Shown here one piece after another: positions 1 to 8,576 of a stretch of DNA of 64,000 nucleotides. The stretch lies in assembly GCF_900110755.1 (NCBI RefSeq), contig NZ_FOFF01000028.1, positions 48,697 through 112,696 on the forward strand, read 5' to 3'. The translations under genes were made by a program, and so were the position numbers. The DNA is from Streptomyces sp. yr375 (GTDB lineage: Bacteria > Actinomycetota > Actinomycetes > Streptomycetales > Streptomycetaceae). Each line of letters starts with the position of its first letter. Position 1 is the stretch's first letter. The notes under the pieces were generated by a model that had not been told where the DNA came from, did not search any database, and saw only the letters and a list, made by a program, of their open reading frames with translations.

Positions 1-196
1 AGGCGGAGGCCACTCCCGCCCACGTCGAGTAGTTGAAACGGACGACCGCGGAGGAGGCGCTGGTGGAGCCGTGGCCGGCGGTGGGACCGCGGTCGACAAC
101 GTGCACTCGCAGACCGTCAGCCGCCAGCGCGTATGCGACGGAGCAGCCGATCACGCCGGCCCCGATGACGATGGCGTCGCAGGTGGTTGCAGTCAT
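1..196 (-). CDS. FAD-dependent oxidoreductase, N-terminal part (cut by window edge)
   Basis: Reading from the ATG at 196 towards base 1 gives an open frame with no stop. It begins MTATTCDAIVIGAGVIGCSV, the Rossmann dinucleotide-binding motif GxGxxG, followed by an acidic strand end (VHVVDRG), as in DAO/glycine-oxidase-type FAD enzymes. An AGGAG lies about 13 nt upstream of the start. Only about 65 residues are present, so substrate and reaction cannot be read. The gene points away from the cluster and is separated from it by a terminator-like hairpin, so it probably belongs to the flank and not to the pathway. Confidence 0.75.
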   Translation of the reverse strand, partial: MTATTCDAIVIGAGVIGCSVAYALAADGLRVHVVDRGPTAGHGSTSASSAVVRFNYSTWAGVASA

Positions 197-364
197 AGTG
201 GTGTCTTGGCTCCTGGTGTTCGACCACGGCGAACAACGTGGGTGAGGTGGGTATGCCCGAAGCACGCCGATACCGGACCACCGGAGACCATCAGCAGACG
301 ACGACTCTCAACGTCTTCGCTTCGGCCCTGGCGAAGCACTACTAGGCGCAGTGCCAGAGTGGAC

Positions 365-395
365 GCGCCCCCTGCGCGGAGGTCACAGGGGGCGC
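365..395 (-). terminator. Rho-independent-like hairpin after the I36 gene
   Basis: GCGCCCCCTG at 365-374 pairs perfectly with CAGGGGGCGC at 386-395 across an 11-nt loop. It lies about 20 bp beyond the stop of the minus-strand gene ending at 416 and before the next minus-strand gene. No U-tract is visible, which is common for Streptomyces terminators. The rest of the 197-415 gap shows nothing else I can name. Confidence 0.55.
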
Positions 396-415
396 CTGCC
401 GGTCGGCCGCGCAAG

Positions 416-763
416 CTACTCGGCAGTTACGACGCTCGCGATGAGGGAGGCGCGCTTCCCGCCGGCTTCCACCTGGTCGAGGTACTGGGTGCACTCGGTG
501 TCCACGTAAAGACCCACGGGATAGGCGCTGTTGTTGATCACTGAGCGTGCCGGGATCGTGGACCGGCACCCCGGCGTGGCGACGAAGTCCATGATCTCCA
601 CCGTTCCTTGGTAGTTGGCCTGGGGATATAAGCAGACCACGCTCTGCGGACAGGCGTCCGCCGGCGTCGCGGCGTCGGCCGTCCCTGCGGCGGAGCCCAG
701 CAGGCCGAGGATCAGGGCTGTGGTCGCGGCGAGGACGGAGGTGCGAGTACCGGTACGCGGCAT
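416..763 (-). CDS. Secreted peptidase-inhibitor family I36-like protein
   Basis: 115 aa. The ATG at 763 is preceded by AAGGAG at 6 nt, which decides this start over an upstream in-frame ATG at 886. Residues 1-31 form a signal peptide: basic MPRTGTRTS, hydrophobic LAATTALILGLLG, then an AxA-type cleavage site. The mature part carries a CPQSVVCLY...YQG segment and four cysteines, typical of the small cystine-stabilised beta-sandwich of I36 inhibitors (Streptomyces metalloprotease inhibitor type). It follows the giant NRPS gene by only 26 nt on the same strand, so read-through is possible. A role in the pathway is not evident. It more likely marks the cluster edge. Confidence 0.7.
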   Translation of the reverse strand: MPRTGTRTSVLAATTALILGLLGSAAGTADAATPADACPQSVVCLYPQANYQGTVEIMDFVATPGCRSTIPARSVINNSAYPVGLYVDTECTQYLDQVEAGGKRASLIASVVTAE

Positions 764-789
764 GTGCCACTCCTTAGGGTCAGAGGTCA

Positions 790-3700
790 TCACACGGACT
801 GCGAGATGGGCTTGGTCTCCGGCCGCGGTACGGACCGGAGGGGATCCGTAGCAAACATCCGCAGCACGGCTTCGAGCCGACGGCACATCGACTCGACGGT
901 AGAGTGGTCGAACAGGTCGACGGCGTACGCGATGCTGCCCGCCAGGCCGCCGTCCGCCTTGAGCGTCGTAACGATGGTCAGGTCGAACTTCGCCACGGCT
1001 TGTTCCTGGGGGAGCGCCGTCACCCGCACGCCGGGAAGATCCAATGTGGCTGAATCCTCCTCTCGTTCGAAGGTCAGAGCCACCTGGAACAGCGGGTTGC
1101 GCCCCTCCACCCGCTCCGGCCGCAGGGTGTCGACGAGGACGTCGAAGGGGACGTCCTGGTGCGCGAACGCGCCGAGGACGACGTCGCGGACCCTGCGCAG
1201 GAAGTCGGCGAGGCTCGGCTCGTCCGACAGATCGGTCCGCAGCACCAGGTTGTTCACGAAGAAGCCGACGACGTCGTCGAGCTTCGGGTCCGACCGCCCC
1301 GCCGCCACGGTTCCTAACACCACGTCGTCGCCAGCCCCGCTCCAGGAGAGCATGACCGCTACCGCCGCGTGCAGGACCATGAACAGCGTGGCCCCGGACG
1401 ACTGGGCCACCTCGAGGAGCCGCTCGCCCTGGTCGGTGTCGACGGTGAACCGGGCCTCCGCGGCGCGGCGAGTCGGCAGGGACGGGCGGGCCCGGTCGTA
1501 GGGCAGGGGCAGCTGCGCCGGCAGGCCGTCGAGCCTGCGCCGCCAGTAGGCCAGTTGGCGTGCGATGAGGCTCTCGGGATCCTCTACGTCACCCAGCACC
1601 CTGCGCTGCCATATCGCGAAGTCGGCGTACCCGACGGCGGGTTCCTCCCACCGCGGTGCGTGACCGGCGTGCCGGGCGGCGTACGCCGCCGACAGGTCAC
1701 GCAGCAGGGGACCGGCCGAGTGGCCGTCGAAGGCGATGTGATGCATCACGGCTACGCATACATGGTCCCGGGCGCCCAGCCTCAGGAGCCGGACCCGGTA
1801 CGGCGCTTCTCGATCGAGGTCGAACTCGTGGGCAACCGACTGCGCGATACAGGCGCCCAACTCGCCCTCGGGCACGTCCTCAATGGTGAACCGTCCCCCG
1901 AGGGATTCCATGGGGAGCGGCACTTGCAGGAGCTCTCCCTCTTCCTCCGATAGAACCACTCGCAGAGCCTTATGACGCCTCACCACGTCACCGAAGGCCG
2001 ACGCCAGCGCGTCCCGGTCGAGGGGACCGGACAGCCGGAAGACCAACGGGACGTTGTACAGCGCGTTGGGCCCCTCGAACTGGTCGAGCAGCCACAACCG
2101 GCGCTGGGCGTACGACACGAGGCGCCGCTCGCCGCCGCGGACCCGGGTCAGGCGCTCGCGTACCCCCGGCCGCTCGGCTCCGGTCGCTCCCGCCGACTCC
2201 AGGCGCGCGGCCAGTGCCTCCACGGTCGGCGCCTCGAACAGGTCGCGGACCTCCATGGGCACGCCCAGGGAAGACCGCACCAGGGCGGTGAGGCGCGCCG
2301 CCAGCAGCGAGTGGCCGCCCTGGTCGAAGAAGCTCAGGTCGACCGCGACCCGGTCCACCCCCAGCACCTGGCCGAACAGACCGCACAGCACCTCCTGCCA
2401 GGCTGTCCGGGGAGCACGACCGGAGGTCACGGCGCCCTCGTCGGGGACGGCAAGGAGCTGGCGGTCCAGCTTTCCGCTGGGGGTCGTCGGCAGCGCTCGG
2501 ACCGGCACCACGACCGTGGGCACCATGTAACCGGGCAGAACGTCGGCGACGAAACGGCGCAGCCGTGGGGTGTCCACATAAGGGGTGTCCACCTCGCCGT
2601 CCCGGCCGCCGTCCGCGGGCCACTCGGCGGCCCGGGTGGCTGCGGTCGCGCCGTCCGCCGGCACCACGTGGGCCACGAGCCGCGGGTTGCCCAACCGGTC
2701 GGGTTGGACAGACGCCAGCGCCCGGGCCACCGAGGGATCCGACGTCAGCGCGGCCTCGACCTCGGCCAGCTCGATCCGGTAGCCGCGGACCTTGACCTGC
2801 TCGTCCGCACGCCCGACGAACTCCAGCCGCCCCTGCCGCGTCCAGCGCACCAGGTCGCCCGTGCGATACATCCGAGAGCCCGGCGGCCCGAACGGGCAGG
2901 CGACGAACCGCTGTGCGGTCATCGCTGGCGCCCCGAGGTACCCACGGGCCAGGCCGGAGCCCGCCAGATGGAGCTCTCCCACGACTCCGGGCGGTACCAA
3001 CGCGAGTCGCGAGTCCAGCACGAAGGCCCGTGTGTTGAGCAGGGGACGACCGAGCACCGGTGACGCCGTGTCCGACACCTCGGCCCTGACCGCGTCCACC
3101 GTGCATTCCGTGGGCCCGTAGGCGTTGTACGCCGTCACTCCAGGCACCGAGCACAGCCGCTCCCACAGACGCGGGCCGGGTGCCTCCCCGCCGACCACGA
3201 TCCGCCGGGGTCGTCGGTGCGCGTCGTCGAGGAGCCCCTCCTGGAGCAGGACCTCCATGTGCGACGGAGTGGTGTTGACGAAATCGATCCCCCTGCGGAC
3301 GATCTCCTTCGCGAGCAGCGCCGGATCCGCCATGGTTCCTTCGTCCATGACGTGCAGGGCGTGGCCGTAGAACAGGCACATCAGCTGGTCCCACGAGGCG
3401 TCGAAACACAGCGAACTGGTCAAGGCCACCCGTAGCTGCCGCCCGCCGGAGCTCCGGACGAGATCCTCGTTCGCCGCGAAGAGCTCGACCACCGCCTGAT
3501 GCGTGACCGTGACGCCCTTGGGACGACCCGTGGAGCCGGACGTGTAGATGACATAGGCCGCGTGCGCCGGGTCGAGCACCGGTGGCGCGCACGCGTGGGG
3601 GGCGTCGTCACGGCAGTCCTCCGCGGCGCACGCGAGGGGCGTCTCGTCGATCATCAGTGGGTCCCTGACGGCCGCGGACGCCGGATGCGAGGCGGGAAGC

Positions 3701-6700
3701 CCACCGTGCGGGACCGCGGAGGCGATGGAGGTGAGCCGTTCGCACGACGTCCGTCCGGTCACGACGCACACGGGCCGGGCGTCAGCGAGTATGTCCGTCA
3801 GCCGCCGGGCCGGATACTCCGGGTCCAGAGGCACGGACACACCGCCGGCCTTGAGGACACCCAGCAGCGCCACCACCAGGTCGGCGGAGCGCGGCAGGAA
3901 GACGCCCACCCGTGATTCGAGGGTCACTCCCCGGTGGGCCAGTTGGTGGGCCAGGGCGTCCGCGCGGGCGTTCAGCTCCGCGTAGGACAGCACCTTGTCG
4001 CCGAAGACCACGGCCGCGGCCCGTGGCGTCCTGCGCGCCTGCGCCTCGAACAAGCGGGGTACGGTCGCCGCGGGCACCCGACGGTGCGCGCCGCTCCAGT
4101 CGCCCAGCAGCCGGTCCCGCTCGCCGGGGAGCAGGACGTCGCACGCGCCCAGGGGACGCTCCGGGGCCTCGACCACCGACCGGAGCACTTGGAGGAACCG
4201 TTCCGTCAGCGCCTGCACCGTGGGCCGGTCGAACAGGTCGGCCGCGTACTGCCACCGGGCGGTCAGCCCGGCGGGCCTGCCCTCGGGGTCCTGCTCCTCC
4301 CTGAGTTCGAGGGCCAGATCGAATTTGCACTCGCCCGGCTCCACCTGCCGGGGCGTGACGTCCAGCCCTTCGAGACATAGCGCGGCCGGGGGATTGCTGT
4401 CGAGCGCGAGCATGACCTGGAACAGCGGGTGGCGCGACGCGGAGCGGGCCGGGTTGATCAGCTCGACCAGACGGTCGAACGGCACGTCCTGCCGCGAGAA
4501 GGCCGCCAGGTCGGTGTCGCGTACCCGCTCCAGGAACTGGGCGAAGCCCGGGTCGCCTGAGGCGTCGACCCGCAGGACGAGACTGTTGACGAAGAATCCG
4601 ACGAGTTCATCGAGCGATTCGTCGTCGCGGCCCGCGACCGCTGTGCCGATGGGGATGTCGGTTCCGGCACCCAGGCGGCCGAGCAGCGCGGCGAGGCCCG
4701 CGTGCAGCACCATGAACAAGGTGGCCTGGTGGTCCCGTGCCAGCCTGCCAAGGTCCTCGTGGAGCCGCGCACCGATCCGGAACTCCAGCGTCTCCCCGCG
4801 CAGGCCCGCGACGGCGGACCGCGGCCGGTCCCACGGCAGCGCCAGTTCCTCCGGCAGACCGTCCAGGACGGACCGCCACTCCTCGATCCGGTCGGCCGCC
4901 TCCTCGTCGAGCGGCTCACCCCGGCGCAGGGCGTAGTCCGCGTACTGGACGGGGAGCTCCCGCCAGGCGGGAGGCGAGCCGGCGCGGCGTGCGGCGTACG
5001 CGGCCGACAGATCACGCGTCAGCAGCCCCACCGACCATCCGTCCGTGGCGATGTGATGCATCACCAGCACCAGGACGTGCTCGTCGGGTCCCAGCCGCAG
5101 CACAGTGACCCTGAGTGGTGCGTCGCGCGACAGGTCGAAGGTGCGCCCGACGGCCTCCTCGACAGCCGCCGCGCGGTCGGCCTCGCCGACCGCGCGCACC
5201 GGCACGGCCGGTGCGGCCGCGTCGACCGACAGGATGCACTGGTACGGCCTGCCGTCGATCGAGGGAAGGACCGTGCGCAGGGTCTCATGCCGTGCCACCA
5301 GGTCACGGAACGCGGCCCGCAGGGCGACGAGGTCCAACGGGCCGGTCAGGCGGGCGACGTAGGGGACGTTGTACGCGCGGTTCGGCCCGCGCAGCTGGTC
5401 GGTGAACCACAGGCGCTGCTGGGCGAAGGAAAGGGGGATGCGCTCGGGCCGCCGCTCCGCGCGAACGAGCGGTGCACGGCCCCGGCGCGACGTGTCCAGC
5501 CGGGTCGCCAGCAGGGCGGGGGTCGGGTGGTCGAACAGAGTGCTCAGATCCAGCTCCGCCCCCAGGGCCGTCCGGACACGCCCGATCAGCTTCATAGCCA
5601 GCAGCGAATGGCCCCCGAGGTCGAAGAAACCGTCGTCCGGCCCCACGCCGTCGAGACCGAGAACCTGCGCGAACAGCCCGCACAGGATCTCCTCCCACGG
5701 CGTTTGCGGGCCGCGTCCCGGCACGGCGGCGCCCACCGGGCCGGCATCCGGGGCGGGCAGGGCCCGGCGGTCGACCTTGCCGTGGGGCGACAGGGGCAGC
5801 TCGTCCAGGACGACGACGGCGTTGGGCACCATGAACGTGGGCAGCGTACGGGCGGCATGGCGCCTCAGACTGAGCGCCAAGGTCCCTGCCCCGGCCGCGC
5901 GGGCGGGCACGTTCGCATAGGCGGTGACCGCGGTGTCCGTCGCCTCCGCCGGCTCGGTCTCCACCAGCGGCGGCCGGGGGAGCGGGCCGCCGCGGCGCCG
6001 CGTGAACCGGACGTCGAGGCAACCGTCCGCGGCGCTCCGCGACCAGCTCACGGTGGCGTCGTAGTCGCTCTCGCGCCCGAGGTCGTACAGCGCCCGGGGG
6101 TCCACCGTCCGCCCGTCCGCTGTCTCCCGGGCGGCGCTGTCGCGTGCGGCGTCGAGCGGTCGGCCGGCCAGGATCGCCTGCTGTGCGGCGAGGTCACCGG
6201 CGACACGGCCGTTCGGCACCCCGACCACGTGCGCGCGGGACGCTGACCTGGACCGCAGCCGCCGCGCCAACTCCTCCAGGGTCCGCACGTCTTGGCCCCA
6301 GGTCAGGACCTGGGCGCCGTCCGGTCCGGCGTCGCGCGCGCTGCCCGTCCCTTCGCCGGCGCGGCTGCCGGTCGCGGCCCTGCGCAGCACCACGTCGTAG
6401 CGGTAGCCGGTGAGCTCGTTGCGATGAGCATCGTCCTTCACCCGCGAGCAGACGAGATCCACCGGGGCCCGGCGGCGGTAGTCCGCGAAGTAGGCGGGGT
6501 CGACCAGCAGTTCACGCTCCCCGTCCATGGCACCGCGCAGCAGGTCCGGGAGTTCTCGCTCGCGGCCCGCCTCGACACCCCGCGCCAGAAGGACCCCCGC
6601 GTGGAAGGCACCCAGCAGCCGGAGGTTGCGTACATCGCCGAGGAACAGATGGCCACCGGGGACCAGGGAGCGCAGCGCCAGGTCCAGCACCCGCTCGAGG

Positions 6701-8535
6701 TAGGCGAGGTCCGGGAAGTACTGGACGACGGAGTTGATCACCACCGTGTCGAAGTACTCCTCGGGGATTCCCTCGTCGTCGTCCGCCCCCTGGGCCCTCA
6801 GCAGCACCCTGGCCGCCAGCTCCGGGTCGGCCGTCACCTGCGCGCCCAGCCTCTCCACGGCGACGGCGGACAGGTCGGTGCCCCAGTACTCCTCGCACGA
6901 GGGCGCCAGCGGGGCGAGGAGCAGTCCGTTCCCTACTCCGACCTCCAGCACCCGCCGCGGGCCGAGATCCCTGATGCGCTCCACGGTCGCGTCACGCCAG
7001 GCCGACATCTCCCGCACCGGGAGCGGTCGGCCGTCGTAGCTCCTGTTCCAGCCGCGGAAGTCGGTGCCCAGCGGCAGGGAGCCGTTCGCGCCATAGTGTT
7101 CGTCGTAGAGGTCCGACCAGTCCGCCACCTGTTCGCCGTGCCGCGGTACGACGTACGCGACCAGGCGTTTGTCACCGGGCTGGTCCTCGCGTGCCACCAC
7201 CACGGCCCGCTCCACCCCGCCGTGCCGCGCCAACACCGTCTCGACCTCACCGGGTTCCACCCGGAACCCGCGGATCTTCACCTGGTCGTCGACTCGACCG
7301 ACGAACTCCAGCCCGCCTTCGGCGTTCCAGCGGGCGACGTCCCCGGTGCGGTACATCCGGGCGCCCGCGGGGCCGAAGGGGCACGCGACGAACCGCTCCG
7401 CCGTCAGGGCGGGGCGCCGGCCGTACCCGCGGGCCAGACCGGCGCCGGAGATGTACACCTCCCCGGCCGTTCCCCGCGGCACGGGGCGCAGCCACGCGTC
7501 GAGGACGTGAACATCCGTGCCCGAGATCGGCCGGCCGATCGGTGGTGTGCCCGGGCTGGCGCCCGACAGCGGTTCGCTGATGGTGGCGCAGACCGTCGAC
7601 TCGGACGGGCCGTAGGCGTTGAACAGAGGGCCGCGGGCGGCGTAGCGCCGCACGACCTCGCTCGGGCAGGCCTCGCCGGCCACCACCAGACACAGACCGT
7701 GCGGCAGCGGGGTCCCGGGGAGCTCGGCGACGAGGGCCGGCGGCAGGATGGCGTGGGTGACGTTCTCGTCGGCCAGCAGTCGCACGAGCCGGTCCCCGTC
7801 GAGCGGCGCCGCCGTGCCGGGCAGCACCAGAGCCGCGCCGGTCAGCAGGGCGGTGCAGAACTCGGACACGAACGCGTCGAAGCTCGGTGAGGCGAACTGC
7901 AGCACCCTGCATCCCACGCCGACGCGCAGGGTACGTCTGTGTTGGTGGACGAGGTGGGCGAGTCCCCGGTGGACGGTGTGGACGGGCTTGGGCCGTCCCG
8001 TCGAGCCCGAGGTGTAGACGACGTAGGCGAGGTCGAGCACGTCGAGGGTGCCGTTGCGGTCCTCGTCGCGCAGGTCGGTCGCGGGACATGCGTCGACCCG
8101 CGCGCGAACCGTGGGATCGTCCACGACGAGGCGGGGCGCCGCCATGCCGGGTAGGCCGCTCACGCCCACCGTGTCCGTGATGACCAGGGACGGAGCCGAG
8201 TCCTCCAGCATGTGGGTGATGCGTTCATCCGGATAGCCCAGATCCACGGACAGATAGCCGGCACCGGCCTTGAGCACGGCCAGCACCGAGACGACGAACT
8301 CCGCAGTGCGGGACATGGCCACCGCCACGACATCGCCCACCGCGATGCCCTGGCCGACGAGCCGGTGGGCCAACCGGTTGGCTCGTGCGTTCAGTTCCGT
8401 GTACGACAGGGTCTCGTTCCCGCAGACGACCGCCTCCGCGTCCGGCGTGCGCCGCACTTGGGACTCGAAGAGGTCGGGCAGCGGGGCACAGGTCACCTGG
8501 CGCCCCGATGTGGGGGTGGGCAGCGACTGTCGCAT
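790..8535 (-). CDS. NRPS, A-nMT-T-C-A-T-C (2581 aa)
   Basis: Order by rough residue: A1 core 18-435 (TSGSTGRPK near 177), an inserted SAM methyltransferase about 470-715 (motif VLEVGVGNG near 530) between A8 and A9, A1 C-terminal lobe with SPHGKVDR near 920, T1 with GGHS near 977, C1 1030-1450 with HHIATDG, A2 1480-2025, T2 with GGHS near 2072, and C2 2140-2570 with HHIAFDG. The methyltransferase position is that of amide N-methylating insertions. My reading of the A1 specificity residues is D-A-S-I-V-A-A-V-C-(K), close to aromatic codes (Tyr / beta-hydroxy-Tyr). A2 reads D-A-D-N-V-G-A-V-D-(K), which I cannot assign. The protein starts without a C domain and ends with one, so both its acceptor and its final partner must come from other proteins. 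It is last in the operon started from the promoter near 14690. Confidence 0.95.
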   Translation of the reverse strand: MRQSLPTPTSGRQVTCAPLPDLFESQVRRTPDAEAVVCGNETLSYTELNARANRLAHRLVGQGIAVGDVVAVAMSRTAEFVVSVLAVLKAGAGYLSVDLGYPDERITHMLEDSAPSLVITDTVGVSGLPGMAAPRLVVDDPTVRARVDACPATDLRDEDRNGTLDVLDLAYVVYTSGSTGRPKPVHTVHRGLAHLVHQHRRTLRVGVGCRVLQFASPSFDAFVSEFCTALLTGAALVLPGTAAPLDGDRLVRLLADENVTHAILPPALVAELPGTPLPHGLCLVVAGEACPSEVVRRYAARGPLFNAYGPSESTVCATISEPLSGASPGTPPIGRPISGTDVHVLDAWLRPVPRGTAGEVYISGAGLARGYGRRPALTAERFVACPFGPAGARMYRTGDVARWNAEGGLEFVGRVDDQVKIRGFRVEPGEVETVLARHGGVERAVVVAREDQPGDKRLVAYVVPRHGEQVADWSDLYDEHYGANGSLPLGTDFRGWNRSYDGRPLPVREMSAWRDATVERIRDLGPRRVLEVGVGNGLLLAPLAPSCEEYWGTDLSAVAVERLGAQVTADPELAARVLLRAQGADDDEGIPEEYFDTVVINSVVQYFPDLAYLERVLDLALRSLVPGGHLFLGDVRNLRLLGAFHAGVLLARGVEAGRERELPDLLRGAMDGERELLVDPAYFADYRRRAPVDLVCSRVKDDAHRNELTGYRYDVVLRRAATGSRAGEGTGSARDAGPDGAQVLTWGQDVRTLEELARRLRSRSASRAHVVGVPNGRVAGDLAAQQAILAGRPLDAARDSAARETADGRTVDPRALYDLGRESDYDATVSWSRSAADGCLDVRFTRRRGGPLPRPPLVETEPAEATDTAVTAYANVPARAAGAGTLALSLRRHAARTLPTFMVPNAVVVLDELPLSPHGKVDRRALPAPDAGPVGAAVPGRGPQTPWEEILCGLFAQVLGLDGVGPDDGFFDLGGHSLLAMKLIGRVRTALGAELDLSTLFDHPTPALLATRLDTSRRGRAPLVRAERRPERIPLSFAQQRLWFTDQLRGPNRAYNVPYVARLTGPLDLVALRAAFRDLVARHETLRTVLPSIDGRPYQCILSVDAAAPAVPVRAVGEADRAAAVEEAVGRTFDLSRDAPLRVTVLRLGPDEHVLVLVMHHIATDGWSVGLLTRDLSAAYAARRAGSPPAWRELPVQYADYALRRGEPLDEEAADRIEEWRSVLDGLPEELALPWDRPRSAVAGLRGETLEFRIGARLHEDLGRLARDHQATLFMVLHAGLAALLGRLGAGTDIPIGTAVAGRDDESLDELVGFFVNSLVLRVDASGDPGFAQFLERVRDTDLAAFSRQDVPFDRLVELINPARSASRHPLFQVMLALDSNPPAALCLEGLDVTPRQVEPGECKFDLALELREEQDPEGRPAGLTARWQYAADLFDRPTVQALTERFLQVLRSVVEAPERPLGACDVLLPGERDRLLGDWSGAHRRVPAATVPRLFEAQARRTPRAAAVVFGDKVLSYAELNARADALAHQLAHRGVTLESRVGVFLPRSADLVVALLGVLKAGGVSVPLDPEYPARRLTDILADARPVCVVTGRTSCERLTSIASAVPHGGLPASHPASAAVRDPLMIDETPLACAAEDCRDDAPHACAPPVLDPAHAAYVIYTSGSTGRPKGVTVTHQAVVELFAANEDLVRSSGGRQLRVALTSSLCFDASWDQLMCLFYGHALHVMDEGTMADPALLAKEIVRRGIDFVNTTPSHMEVLLQEGLLDDAHRRPRRIVVGGEAPGPRLWERLCSVPGVTAYNAYGPTECTVDAVRAEVSDTASPVLGRPLLNTRAFVLDSRLALVPPGVVGELHLAGSGLARGYLGAPAMTAQRFVACPFGPPGSRMYRTGDLVRWTRQGRLEFVGRADEQVKVRGYRIELAEVEAALTSDPSVARALASVQPDRLGNPRLVAHVVPADGATAATRAAEWPADGGRDGEVDTPYVDTPRLRRFVADVLPGYMVPTVVVPVRALPTTPSGKLDRQLLAVPDEGAVTSGRAPRTAWQEVLCGLFGQVLGVDRVAVDLSFFDQGGHSLLAARLTALVRSSLGVPMEVRDLFEAPTVEALAARLESAGATGAERPGVRERLTRVRGGERRLVSYAQRRLWLLDQFEGPNALYNVPLVFRLSGPLDRDALASAFGDVVRRHKALRVVLSEEEGELLQVPLPMESLGGRFTIEDVPEGELGACIAQSVAHEFDLDREAPYRVRLLRLGARDHVCVAVMHHIAFDGHSAGPLLRDLSAAYAARHAGHAPRWEEPAVGYADFAIWQRRVLGDVEDPESLIARQLAYWRRRLDGLPAQLPLPYDRARPSLPTRRAAEARFTVDTDQGERLLEVAQSSGATLFMVLHAAVAVMLSWSGAGDDVVLGTVAAGRSDPKLDDVVGFFVNNLVLRTDLSDEPSLADFLRRVRDVVLGAFAHQDVPFDVLVDTLRPERVEGRNPLFQVALTFEREEDSATLDLPGVRVTALPQEQAVAKFDLTIVTTLKADGGLAGSIAYAVDLFDHSTVESMCRRLEAVLRMFATDPLRSVPRPETKPISQSV

Positions 8536-8576
8536 GGGTTCACGTCCGTGGAGGGGAGGGGCGGGATCGGGTGGCG